Below are positions 1 to 7,361 of a DNA stretch of 11,315 bases, one piece after another. Source of the stretch: Actinomycetes bacterium (GTDB lineage Bacteria; Actinomycetota; Coriobacteriia; WRKU01); assembly GCA_009781565.1 (NCBI GenBank), contig WQXV01000017.1, forward strand, positions 1-11,315, given 5' to 3'. Numbering within the stretch: position 1 is the first letter of the stretch; every line of letters starts with the position of its first letter. The notes beneath the pieces are model-generated. The model saw only the letters and a program-made list of their open reading frames with translations. It did not search any database and was not told the origin of the DNA. The translations under genes were made by a program, and so were the position numbers.

Positions 1-74
1 AGATCTGCTATCTGTTCCTCAACGATCGCATCGATCGCTTCAGGGGTAGAAAAATCATAGTCAGGACGTGGCAT
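1..74 (-). CDS. Hypothetical protein, N-terminal fragment (runs off left edge)
   Basis: Reading the minus strand from an ATG at 74 gives an open frame of 24 residues starting MPRPDYDFSTPEAIDAIVEE, cut by the window edge. An in-frame ATG lies immediately upstream (77-75). A purine-rich ribosome binding site (AAAGAGG on the coding strand) sits just before this ATG pair and better fits the ATG at 74. The gene follows ychF on the same strand after about 65 bases and may be co-transcribed with it. The visible fragment is acidic and probably soluble, with no signal peptide. I do not recognise the family from so few residues. Confidence 0.55.
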   Translation of the reverse strand, partial: MPRPDYDFSTPEAIDAIVEEQIAD

Positions 75-141
75 CATTACCTCTTTCTCAGCGTTTCTCT
101 CTTTAGGTTAGCACACCATTCGATTGGTGCGAGCACCAGGA

Positions 142-1206
142 TCAGACATTGAATCGGAAGTGGACGACGTCACCATCTTTGACGATATAATCCTTACCCT
201 CGAGACGCAGCTTACCCACTTCGCGTGCTCCCTTTTCTCCACCCAGTTCGACAAAATCATCGTATTCGACCACTTCAGCTTTGATGAAGCCACGTTCGAA
301 GTCGGAATGGATGACACCGGCAGCTTGTGGAGCTTTCGCACCGACCGGAATGGTCCAAGCCTTGACCTCCATCTCACCGGCGGTAAAGTAACTCTGCAAC
401 CCCAGCAGATGATAGGCTTGCAGTATAAGCTTGTCGAGGCTGGGCTTGTCGAGACCAAGCTCCTCGAGGTATTCAGCAGCTTCATCGCGTTCAAGCTCAG
501 CCAGATCACATTCGACTTTGGCATAGATGGGTATGGGGGCAATCCCATCGATCTCTGATAGACCATCCACGTCCTGATCCTCACCGATGTTGGCGACATA
601 GAGCATCGGTTTCGCGGTGAGTAGATGCAGATCGTAGATCAGGTCGCGCTCCTCATCGGTCATCTCCATGGTCGAGGCACGCTGACCTTCTTCGAGATGC
701 TGGGCCAGACGTTTGACCACCTCCAGCTTGGGCTCGAGTGTCTTGTCCTTTTTCGCTTCACGGGCAAGCCTCTCGATGGCACGCTCGACCGTGTCCATAT
801 CAGCAAACACCAATTCAAGTCGGAGGGTCTCCATATCGCGAGCCGGATCGATGCTTCCATCGACATGTACGACATTCTCGTCCTCGAAATAGCGCACGAC
901 CTCTATCAGTGCATCGGTCTCTCGGATCGTGGCCAGGAACTTGTTACCCAGACCGGTGCCCTCGTTGGCACCTCGGGCAAGGCCGGCGATATCGATGAAC
1001 TCGACAGTGGCTGGCACGACCTTTTTGGGATTGACGATCTGTGCCAATCCCTCAAGACGCCCGTCAGGAACTGAGACGATCCCCGAATGGGAATCGACCG
1101 TAGCATAGGGATAGTTGCTTGTTTCCGTCTTGGCGCGGGTCAATGCGGTGAAGAGCGTCGATTTTCCCGAGTTGGGCATTCCGACGATTCCTATTGAAAG
1201 TGACAC
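142..1206 (-). CDS. ychF: YchF family ATPase/GTPase (Obg-related, redox-regulated)
   Basis: A 354-residue P-loop protein of the TRAFAC/Obg family. YchF proteins hydrolyse ATP in preference to GTP, associate with ribosomes and affect oxidative-stress responses. Visible motifs: P-loop GMPNSGKST (residues 9-17), G3 DIAGL (72-76) and a G4-position NIGE (206-209). That NxxE replaces the NKxD of true GTPases and is the family hallmark. The coiled-coil insertion lies at about 125-195. The C-terminal TGS domain (about 270-354) ends in the conserved DGDVVHFRFNV. I chose the GTG start at 1206 because it gives the family-typical N terminus (V/MSLSIGIVG) and has AAGGAG five bases upstream; an in-frame ATG at 1251 would add 15 residues not found in the family. 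Length is normal. It is divergent from the surface protein gene and appears intact. Confidence 0.95.
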   Translation of the reverse strand: MSLSIGIVGMPNSGKSTLFTALTRAKTETSNYPYATVDSHSGIVSVPDGRLEGLAQIVNPKKVVPATVEFIDIAGLARGANEGTGLGNKFLATIRETDALIEVVRYFEDENVVHVDGSIDPARDMETLRLELVFADMDTVERAIERLAREAKKDKTLEPKLEVVKRLAQHLEEGQRASTMEMTDEERDLIYDLHLLTAKPMLYVANIGEDQDVDGLSEIDGIAPIPIYAKVECDLAELERDEAAEYLEELGLDKPSLDKLILQAYHLLGLQSYFTAGEMEVKAWTIPVGAKAPQAAGVIHSDFERGFIKAEVVEYDDFVELGGEKGAREVGKLRLEGKDYIVKDGDVVHFRFNV

Positions 1207-1265
1207 ATTTGCTCCTTTTTCCGAATATGACCTCCCTATTTTATCAGGCAAGCCTCAAGCGCGTG

Positions 1266-1297
1266 TTGACGCTACCCTTCATTTTTGATGGTACAAT
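1266..1297 (+). promoter_or_regulatory. Candidate promoter for the surface protein gene
   Basis: In the divergent gap between ychF and the surface protein, TTGACG (1266-1271) resembles a -35 box and TACAAT (1292-1297) a -10 box. The spacer is 20 bases, longer than the usual 16-18, so the pairing is doubtful. TATATT at 1323-1328 is an alternative -10 without a convincing -35. The rest of the gap (1207-1370) shows no gene. The only other feature seen is a purine-rich site GAGAGGAAGG at 1351-1360, about 10 bases before the ATG at 1371. Confidence 0.3.
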
Positions 1298-1370
1298 GAC
1301 CCACTGGCGATTTTTACACTGGTATATTGCCAATGGAAGGTTTTATGGGCGAGAGGAAGGGTGTTTTTTC

Positions 1371-2447
1371 ATGAGTACGAGGACAAGTAAGTTTCTATTT
1401 GTGTTGGTTGCAGCGCTGCTGGTATTGGGAGTTGTCCCTGCACTTGCGTCTGCCGCTACACTACCGGTCAATAATTGGGCTACGTTCACTGCCGCGCTCA
1501 ACACTGCGGTGACGGGTGACGTCATTCAATTCACATCGACCATCTCAACAACGAATAATCTGATCTATAACGCTGGTGAGGATATCGAGGTCGATTTGAA
1601 TGGATACAATCTCAACATAACCGCAATGTCCGGTGATGCAATCAGCGTTGGATTTGATAGTGCGCTACGGTTCTACGGTGGCAATGTCAATATCGCTGTC
1701 ATGTCAGCAACTGGAAAGGGTGTTGTGGTTACCGACGAATCAGTCTTTACCACCGCTTCCAATATCGCTGGTGGAGCGTGGGCTTCTGATGACAGTATCA
1801 TCGAGGCGAACAATATCGCTGGTGGAGCGCACGTCGAGTCCGGTGGTAAGATCACCGTTTTGGGCAATGTTGATTCCATCTGGATCGAGGGTGTCAATGT
1901 GCCTCTGTCAGACTATATGGATCCTCCCACCTGCGACGTGTATAAAGAGGGTTTCTTCACCTATACCGATGGCACTTCCATCGTTTGGGTTGCTGGTGAG
2001 GGCGCACCTGATTTCGTCCACAAGGTCCTCTATGTGACCGTGACCCCAGCGGTCGTTCATGTCCAACAGGGCGCGAGCCAGCAGTTCTCAGCTGACGTGG
2101 TCTGCCCCTGTGGTGGCGTAAGCCAAGACGTCACCTGGAGTGTAACGGGAAGCACCAATCCCAATACCTACATCGATGCCAGTGGTCTGCTACATGTGGC
2201 CATTGACGAGACCGCGACCGATCTTGTGGTCACCGCGACCTCCGTTTATGATCCCGATGTCTCGGGAAGTGCTGAAGTCGTTGTCGACAAGCTCCCTGGA
2301 CCAGGACCAGATCCTAAACCAGATCCCAAACCAGTACCACCGACCGGTGATGCAAGCGCGCTTGCATCAAGCCTCGGTTTGGTATCCCTCGCACTTGCGA
2401 ACTTGGCTGCTTATGTCGTCAACACCAAGAAAAGAGATCTGCGCTAG
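1371..2447 (+). CDS. Secreted Ig-like surface protein with sortase-type VPPTG anchor
   Basis: A 358-residue exported protein. Residues 1-28 form a signal peptide: basic N terminus, hydrophobic core, cleavage probably after ALASA. Residues about 30-180 are Asn/Gly/Val-rich with short repeated strands (NIAGGA twice), suggesting a beta-helix or beta-solenoid. Residues about 221-306 resemble a bacterial Ig-like (Big_2) domain (VTVTPAVVHVQQGASQQFSA...). A Pro-rich spacer (PGPGPDPKPDPKP) leads to VPPTG (322-326), a hydrophobic stretch (329-350) and a basic tail (KKRDLR). That order is the layout of sortase substrates, with Val in place of the Leu of LPxTG. The start at 1371 is preferred over upstream in-frame starts because it gives a proper signal peptide and has a purine-rich site upstream. 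It is a single gene with its own terminator. Its ligand or function cannot be read from sequence; adhesion is a guess. Confidence 0.85.
   Translation: MSTRTSKFLFVLVAALLVLGVVPALASAATLPVNNWATFTAALNTAVTGDVIQFTSTISTTNNLIYNAGEDIEVDLNGYNLNITAMSGDAISVGFDSALRFYGGNVNIAVMSATGKGVVVTDESVFTTASNIAGGAWASDDSIIEANNIAGGAHVESGGKITVLGNVDSIWIEGVNVPLSDYMDPPTCDVYKEGFFTYTDGTSIVWVAGEGAPDFVHKVLYVTVTPAVVHVQQGASQQFSADVVCPCGGVSQDVTWSVTGSTNPNTYIDASGLLHVAIDETATDLVVTATSVYDPDVSGSAEVVVDKLPGPGPDPKPDPKPVPPTGDASALASSLGLVSLALANLAAYVVNTKKRDLR
1761..1829 (+). repeat. Two exact 18-base direct repeats inside the surface protein gene
   Basis: AATATCGCTGGTGGAGCG occurs at 1761-1778 and again at 1812-1829, offset by 51 bases (17 codons, in frame). 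Both encode NIAGGA. The spacing fits successive turns of a beta-solenoid or a recent internal duplication. The sequence between the copies has diverged. Confidence 0.8.
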
Positions 2448-2472
2448 AGCCCACAAGACATTTTGAGTATTG

Positions 2473-2502
2473 AGATACCCGCCACTTGGCGGGTATCTTT
2501 TT
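2473..2502 (+). terminator. Intrinsic terminator after the surface protein gene
   Basis: A perfect stem GATACCCGCC (2474-2483) pairs with GGCGGGTATC (2488-2497) across a four-base ACTT loop, followed by five T (2498-2502). One further A-T pair (2473/2498) can extend the stem. It lies 26 bases after the stop codon of the surface protein gene on the same strand. The remaining intergenic sequence to 2604 shows no gene. Confidence 0.93.
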
Positions 2503-2592
2503 CGAGAAAGCCTCTCCCTTGTTCTAGATGATCATAGACATGCTTTTTTTGAGAAAATGGCTTCTCGTCCGATCTGTGCCACCACCTCATAG

Positions 2593-2598
2593 TAGACT
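2593..2598 (+). promoter_or_regulatory. Possible -10 box for leaderless glycosyltransferase mRNA
   Basis: TAGACT (2593-2598) matches TAnnnT and lies six bases before the ATG at 2605. No Shine-Dalgarno-like sequence is visible between 2580 and 2604. This geometry would put the transcription start at or next to the A of the start codon, as in leaderless mRNAs common in actinobacteria. No good -35 box is seen at the expected place, so confidence is low. Confidence 0.25.
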
Positions 2599-2604
2599 GC
2601 GACT

Positions 2605-3762
2605 ATGAGAATCGGACTGTTCTGCGATATGTATATGCCTCACGTAAGCGGTGTGACCAATCATATCCGGCTCTATAAACGTTACTACGAAGATCAAGGC
2701 CACGAGGTCTATCTCTTCACCTTTGGCAACCATGACTACGAAGATGACGAGCCCAATGTCATCCGCACACGTGGTTTCGAGTGGGGCGAGACCGGATGGA
2801 ATCTCTCCCCGCAGTTCGGATCGGAAGCCCGATCATTGATCCCCACCCTTGATATTGTGCACACCCATCATCCCTTCCAGAGTGGTTATCTACTCCTGCC
2901 CTTCGCCCAACGCTATGATCTTCCGCTCGTTTTCACCAATCACACCCGCTACGATCTCTACAGCGATGCCTACGCAGCCTACGTACCGCCGACCCTTCGT
3001 CATGGTCTGCTCTCCAGAACGCTCTCGCTATTCCTCAATCAATGCGATATGGTCATAACACCCAGCGCATCGATCTGCGATTGGCTCTCCGAATTCGTTG
3101 ATTATCGCTATGGGAACGTGATCTCGAACGGGATCGATATCGAAATGTTCGCCTCCCCCGCATCCACCCTGACGCGCGGTGAAGTCGGACTTCGCAAGGA
3201 CGCGACGGTGTTCTGCTATAGCGGCAGGATCGCTCCCGAGAAGAACGTGCTCTATCTCTTCGACGAGTTTCGAGCTGCACACGAGCAGCTGCCCGATACC
3301 CAGCTCCTCCTGATCGGTGGAGGTCCTGATCTTGACCAACTTCGAGAACTCGTAGCAGCACATGACCTGAAAGATGACGTCATCTGCACCGGCATGCAGC
3401 CCTATGAGATGCTTCCCACCTATGAACAGCTCTCAGACATCTTCGTGACCGGATCGGTCAGCGAGGTGCACCCGCTGGTGGTCCTGGAGGCCATGGCAGC
3501 TCAGCTACCGGTCATCGCCATCGACTCGCCGGGTATCAGAGAAACGGTCAGCCACAACTTCAACGGACTGCTCGCAGACCAGGTAGCGCCCGGTGCCCTT
3601 GGCTACTACATGATGATGCTTGCCAGTGATGATGCTTTGCGCCACAAGCTCACACGCGGTGCAAAAAGCACGATCGCCAACTATACGCTTCCGCATACGG
3701 CAGGGTCGGTCCTGTCCGAATATGAGCGACTGGTCAATCGAAAGATCTTGGCAATCGCATAA
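2605..3762 (+). CDS. GT4-family glycosyltransferase, possibly diacylglycerol glucosyltransferase
   Basis: A 385-residue GT-B fold retaining glycosyltransferase. The N-terminal half starts MRIGLFCDMYMPHVSGVTNH, the acceptor-domain opening typical of GT4 enzymes (first strand plus a glycine loop). DIVHTHHPF (83-91) is the usual D-x-V-H-x-H element. The C-terminal donor domain shows YSGRIAPEKN (205-214) for nucleotide-sugar phosphate contact and an E-x7-E motif (E287...E295 in SEVHPLVVLEAM). The overall pattern resembles 1,2-diacylglycerol 3-glucosyltransferases and mannosyltransferases acting on membrane lipids, but the acceptor cannot be assigned from sequence. No membrane segment is apparent; a peripheral membrane enzyme is likely. 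It is followed 47 bases later by mscL on the same strand. No clear ribosome binding site precedes the ATG; the next in-frame ATG (codon 9) would remove the first strand of the fold. Confidence 0.88.
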   Translation: MRIGLFCDMYMPHVSGVTNHIRLYKRYYEDQGHEVYLFTFGNHDYEDDEPNVIRTRGFEWGETGWNLSPQFGSEARSLIPTLDIVHTHHPFQSGYLLLPFAQRYDLPLVFTNHTRYDLYSDAYAAYVPPTLRHGLLSRTLSLFLNQCDMVITPSASICDWLSEFVDYRYGNVISNGIDIEMFASPASTLTRGEVGLRKDATVFCYSGRIAPEKNVLYLFDEFRAAHEQLPDTQLLLIGGGPDLDQLRELVAAHDLKDDVICTGMQPYEMLPTYEQLSDIFVTGSVSEVHPLVVLEAMAAQLPVIAIDSPGIRETVSHNFNGLLADQVAPGALGYYMMMLASDDALRHKLTRGAKSTIANYTLPHTAGSVLSEYERLVNRKILAIA

Positions 3763-3809
3763 AAGCGGTGATGGTTGTTACCGAGAGCACATGACATGAA
3801 AGGTCAAAG

Positions 3810-4226
3810 ATGAGAGAGTATTTTTCTGGTTTGTACGATGAGTTCAAGGAGTTCATCTCGCGCGGCAACATCATCGATGTCGCGGTCGGTGTGATCATCG
3901 GTGGGGCGTTCACCGGTATCATCAACTCCTTGGTCGCCGAGCTGTTCATGCCGCTGATCGGGCTGGTGACTGGTGGCGTGGATTTCTCGACCTGGACAGT
4001 CATGGCCGGAGAGGTGCCTTTTCGGGTCGGCGCGATACTGACTGCCATCATCAACTTTTTCGTGTTGGCGCTCCTCCTTTTTGTCATAATAAAAGCGCTG
4101 GAGAAAATGCGCCAAGTCAGAGACCTCGCCGCCTTCCAGGTCGGTCAGGTATTGCGCTCTGATGAGGATGAAATAGAACAATTATCAGAAGAGTTACATC
4201 CAGACAACGTAAGAGAGGATATTTGA
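3810..4226 (+). CDS. mscL: Large-conductance mechanosensitive channel MscL
   Basis: A 138-residue inner-membrane channel that opens at high membrane tension to release solutes on hypo-osmotic shock; the family forms a pentamer. The N-terminal amphipathic helix and TM1 carry the signature FKEFISRGNIIDVAVGVIIGGAF (12-34) continuing into LVAELFMPLIGLVTGG. TM2 spans about 73-97 (GAILTAIINFFVLALLLFVIIK). The loop between them is short, as in compact family members. The C-terminal tail (115-138) is strongly acidic rather than carrying the basic cluster often seen after TM2. The ATG at 3810 is preceded by AAAGG six bases upstream. The stop codon lies two bases before the nagB ATG, implying co-transcription and possibly coupled translation. 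Confidence 0.96.
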   Translation: MREYFSGLYDEFKEFISRGNIIDVAVGVIIGGAFTGIINSLVAELFMPLIGLVTGGVDFSTWTVMAGEVPFRVGAILTAIINFFVLALLLFVIIKALEKMRQVRDLAAFQVGQVLRSDEDEIEQLSEELHPDNVREDI

Positions 4227-4228
4227 TC

Positions 4229-4972
4229 ATGAACATCATCCCCGCACAGACCAAAGAAGAGATGGCACGATTTGCCGCTGATATCTTTGCCGACCAGATC
4301 AGCTCGAAGCCAGACAGCGTCTTGGGGCTTGCGACCGGCGAGACACCACGTGAGCTCTATAAGGAGCTGATCGCAAAGCACGAGGCTGGCGAGCTTGATT
4401 TCTCGAACATCTCGACCTTCAACCTCGACGAGTATGTGGGATTGAACGCCGATCATGACCAGAGCTATAACTATTACATGCATGATGCCCTCTTCGATCA
4501 CGTCAACCTCCGCGACGAGCATTGCCATGTGCCGGATGGTACCGCAACTGACCTTGAGACAGAATGCCGCGACTACGATGAGCGTATCAAACAGTATGGT
4601 GGTATCGATCTACAGCTGCTGGGTATCGGTGTCAACGGGCATATCGCATTCAACGAGCCCGACGAGGAATTCCCCAAAGGCACCCATGCCGTCGATCTGA
4701 CACCGTCTACCATAGAGGTCAACTCTCAATACTTCGCCACTCCTGAGGAGATGCCGACCTCGGCGTTGACCATGGGGATCGGAAGCATCTTCAATGCAGA
4801 TCGCATCGTACTGATCGCCTCAGGTCCGACGAAGACTGAAATACTCCATGACGCGTTCTTCGGCCCGATCACCCCGAAGGTCCCCGCATCGATCCTTCAG
4901 ATCCATCCCGATGTCACCCTGATCGCTGACGAGGAGGCGCTCGCAAAGATCCGCGCCAAGGGACTTATATAA
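4229..4972 (+). CDS. nagB: Glucosamine-6-phosphate deaminase
   Basis: A 247-residue cytosolic enzyme that converts glucosamine 6-phosphate to fructose 6-phosphate and ammonia, feeding amino sugars into glycolysis. Signatures: substrate-phosphate loop LATGETP (34-40), FNLDEYVGL (65-72 region) with the catalytic Asp67 and its neighbour Glu68, and LGIGVNGHIAFNEP (131-144) with the His138/Glu143 catalytic pair. ALTMGIGSIFNADRIVLIASG is the conserved segment of the short Bacillus-type NagB lineage. Length fits this short class rather than the longer allosteric E. coli enzyme. The ATG at 4229 has a strong site (GAGAGGAT) upstream; a TTG two codons earlier is in frame but overlaps the mscL stop and is less likely. 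No nagA is visible nearby. Confidence 0.96.
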   Translation: MNIIPAQTKEEMARFAADIFADQISSKPDSVLGLATGETPRELYKELIAKHEAGELDFSNISTFNLDEYVGLNADHDQSYNYYMHDALFDHVNLRDEHCHVPDGTATDLETECRDYDERIKQYGGIDLQLLGIGVNGHIAFNEPDEEFPKGTHAVDLTPSTIEVNSQYFATPEEMPTSALTMGIGSIFNADRIVLIASGPTKTEILHDAFFGPITPKVPASILQIHPDVTLIADEEALAKIRAKGLI

Positions 4973-4985
4973 GCTGACATTTGTT

Positions 4986-5145
4986 AACGTAGGTTAGCGG
5001 AGTAATTTCTCCGTCACCGCAGAGGAACTAGGGCTGAGATCCACTTGCGAAGCAAGTTAGCTCAGTCCGTAAGCGTAGGTGAGACTACAGGCTCACCGGA
5101 GCGGTGTGACGTAGGTAAGGAAAATTCACTCCGTTCACCTACGTT
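4986..5145. repeat. 160-base structured element with inverted termini between convergent genes
   Basis: AACGTAGGTTAGCGGAGT (4986-5003) is matched in inverted orientation by 5128-5145, with 16 of 18 bases identical; an AATTT/AAATT extension follows on each side with a one-base offset. Further in, CGTCACCGC (5012-5020) mirrors 5101-5111 with a two-base insertion. Local hairpins inside are CGGAG/CTCCG (4998-5002 with 5009-5013), ACTTGC-GAA-GCAAGT (5043-5057) enclosed by CTGAG/CTCAG (5034-5038 with 5061-5065), and GGTGAG/CTCACC (5078-5083 with 5092-5097). It fills most of the gap between the nagB stop and the gshF stop. It could be a MITE-like or BIME-like repeat, a structured 3' RNA, or a two-way transcription barrier. 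No open frame in it looks real. A TTTGT direct repeat at 4980-4984 and 5144-5148 could be a target duplication but is short. Confidence 0.7.
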
Positions 5146-5155
5146 TGTGTTTCTG

Positions 5156-7296
5156 CTAAATGAGCCCGATAGCGGCAAGCACTTTGCTGGCGATATCGCG
5201 CTCGATACCCTTTTCGGGAAAATGATGCACGTGTATGGCGGGATTCCAGTTGACCTCGATGACCGCATAGGGTGAGGCCGGATCGGTCAGATCCTCGATG
5301 ATCAGATCGACCCCGCAAAATGTCGCATCAAAAGCCTCGGCTGCGCGGGTCGCAATCTCTTTGAAGTACGGATCGGTCTGGTCGGTGACATCGATACTGT
5401 CTCCTCCGGTACTGATATTGGAGTTCGGGCGCAGAAACACCGTCTGACCAGCTTCAGGAACGCTGAGAGGTGTGTAGCCGGCGCGCGCGATGAATTCGCG
5501 TACCGCATCATCGATGATGATGGTGTTAAGCGGTGTGCGATACCCACTACTGCGATACGGATGAGTGTTCTTGAGAGCGACGAGCTCCTCGATACTTGAG
5601 GTGCCATCGCCGATGACATTGGCAGGTTTGCGGTTGAGTACCGCTTCGACCACCCCGTCTATGACGAGAAAACGATACTCGATGCCTGCAATATAGGTCT
5701 CGATCAAGATCGACTCGTCATGTTCGAAGGCATCGCGAGCAGCAGTCCTGAGCGCCTCAAGTGGTGCGCCTTGTGCGAACATGGTGACTCCGACCCCGAA
5801 ATTGGTCGACTTGGGCTTGATGACCGCTGGCACATCGATCCAATCAGAAAGGGTCTTCTCACTATCTGCCAAGGAGAATTCAACGCCCCGCGGTGTGATG
5901 ATACCGGCTTCATCAAGTATGCGTTTCGAGACCGTCTTATTATTCATCAACAACGGCGAGATATAGCTGTCGGCGCCGGTGCGCGTCGCCTGCATGACAT
6001 ACTCGACGCGATCAGGAGCATCCTGCCCTTTTCGTGTGATGCGGATCAGATTATCGTGCGCATCGAGTGGCTCGACGACCAACCCGCGCTTGATCGCCTC
6101 TTTGATCAGGATCTGGGTCGAAAGCTCCCAATTCTCATAACCAGGCAGTATCCAGCGTGCTTGGTAGGCACGCTCTTGTTGTTTCTTGGCAAGATCGATC
6201 ATCATCGGCTCGAAACCGAGCCGATCGATCTGCTGGTGAATACGCTTGGCCAGAGGGATCACCTCACCATTCAACCCCAGCTTCTCGCACATCCAGGCAA
6301 CTTGATCGCGCAGGGCGACCTCCTTGCCATTGATATGAAGCATCAGATCAGGGTCGAGGCCGTGATCTGCGACTACTCGTCGGTTGTAATCACCATCTTG
6401 TTGGGTCCGCTCATCAAATTCCTCACAGGGCTCTGTTGCGAGAAAGTCGACGAACCGTTCGAGAAAGATGAGCACCTCTTTCGATATTCCTGCCTCATCG
6501 AACGGGTCGACATCGAGCACCCGGATCTCAAGATAACGGATCCCATACTCTTGCAGCGACTCCAAGGAGTGCTCAGGATCGACTGGTTTGATGCGGATCG
6601 GGGCATAGTACTCTTTGGGCTCACGCAACGCCCCCTCTTCGATGAATTGAGCGATGCTCGCACAATATGCCTCGACGCTCGAGTAGTCGGGATAGAGCTC
6701 TGTCAGGTTATGATAGCCTCCCTCGCCCTGGCGCATTGAGATGCTGTACGAACGTGTCGGGTCGGGGGCGGCCCCCATAGATAGATCAAGAACCACCCAT
6801 AGCGGATGAAGTTGCGTACGATCGTCAGGTAGCGCTCGTCATCGCCTTTCGTACACGAGACGTTGTAGTGCACTCCACAAAAGAGCTGCTTGAGCTTGCC
6901 ATAGCGCTCTGCTAACTCCTCACGGTAGAGGCGCGCTCGTCTGCCTTCCTCTGTATCGTCGTAGCGAGCGATCTCGATCTCATCATCGCTGATGAACCGC
7001 GGTGGGATCGATGAGGGCCAGAACAGCTCATCATCTGCGCGACATTGCAACTGCACGATGCGTGAAAGTGAGAGGATCTGATCGTAGACCGCCGTGACCC
7101 CTTTGGCAGGTGTCGTGATGACCTCGATCTGTTGCTCGGCATAGTCGACGGTGATCGACGGATTTCCCAACTTGTCGCCGTAGACAGCTGGATGGGCACG
7201 GGTAGAGAGTTGACCTTCCCTGGTGACACGCAGCCCTTCCCGTTCGATCCCCACAGCAAGCTGTGGACATCCACCGTCTTTGCGCTCTTCTCCCAC
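5156..7296 (-). CDS. gshF: Bifunctional glutamate-cysteine ligase/glutathione synthetase GshF, frameshifted
   Basis: Encodes both steps of glutathione synthesis in one protein: an E. coli GshA-like N-terminal ligase and a C-terminal ATP-grasp domain. The first frame (GTG at 7296 to a stop at 6703) holds the active-site opening GIEREGLRV (16-24) and CGVHYNVS (140-147). It then reads WFLIYLWG and loses homology. Family sequence resumes in the -1 frame with GAAPDPTRSYSISMRQ and continues to the stop at 5156, including the ATP-grasp region (VIKPKSTNFGVGVT, ILIETYIAGIEYRFLVIDG, CGVDLIIED, VIEVNWNPAIH). One extra G in the G5 run (plus-strand C5 at 6772-6776) would join the frames as LWGAAPD, giving about 713 residues, close to the family length. 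The GTG start has GGAG nine bases upstream. The gene is last in the operon, 65 bases after the PSP1 gene. Sequencing error, true pseudogene and frameshifting cannot be separated here. Confidence 0.9.
6772..6776 (-). other. Apparent one-base deletion in G5 run of gshF
   Basis: The coding strand reads CTA TGG GGG CCG in the upstream frame. The homologous downstream protein needs CTA TGG GGG GCC, that is six G rather than five. Both flanking frames are otherwise clean and overlap over about 94 bases (6703-6796). A run of five C on the coding strand lies just beyond (plus-strand G5 at 6764-6768), so this is a homopolymer-rich spot prone to read or replication slippage. Confidence 0.8.
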
Positions 7297-7361
7297 TGCC
7301 GTATTCTCCGGATCCCTCGTCGCTGCTACGACATCGTGATGACCAGGTAGGTCGAGACCTA

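Noticed and set aside
1207..1251. Upstream ATG start for ychF adding 15 residues
   Set aside because: The extra residues are not part of the family, and the GTG at 1206 has a well-placed AAGGAG and the canonical N terminus.
1194..1370. N-terminal extension of the surface protein frame
   Set aside because: It would place 59 residues ahead of a clear signal peptide and run across the likely promoter region.
2503..2567. Imperfect inverted repeat CGAGAAAGCC / GGCTTCTCG around the T run
   Set aside because: The arms are short, mismatched by one base and about 46 bases apart; no promoter or terminator role is supported.
5057..5075. tRNA D-arm-like TAGCTCAGT
   Set aside because: No matching D-stem GAGC partner, no anticodon arm and no GGTTCGAAT T-loop follow; no cloverleaf can be built.
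5024..5083. Resemblance to a TPP riboswitch (ACTAGGGCTGAGAT, then AAGCGTAGG)
   Set aside because: The conserved boxes look superficially present, but the P3 arm between the GGGGTGC and GCTGAGA segments and the ACCTGATCTGG box are missing, and no plus-strand gene lies downstream.
5720..6739. Long plus-strand open frame (339 codons) opposite gshF
   Set aside because: It is antisense to a well-conserved enzyme, its translation matches no family I recognise, and it is best explained as a shadow of the biased codon use.
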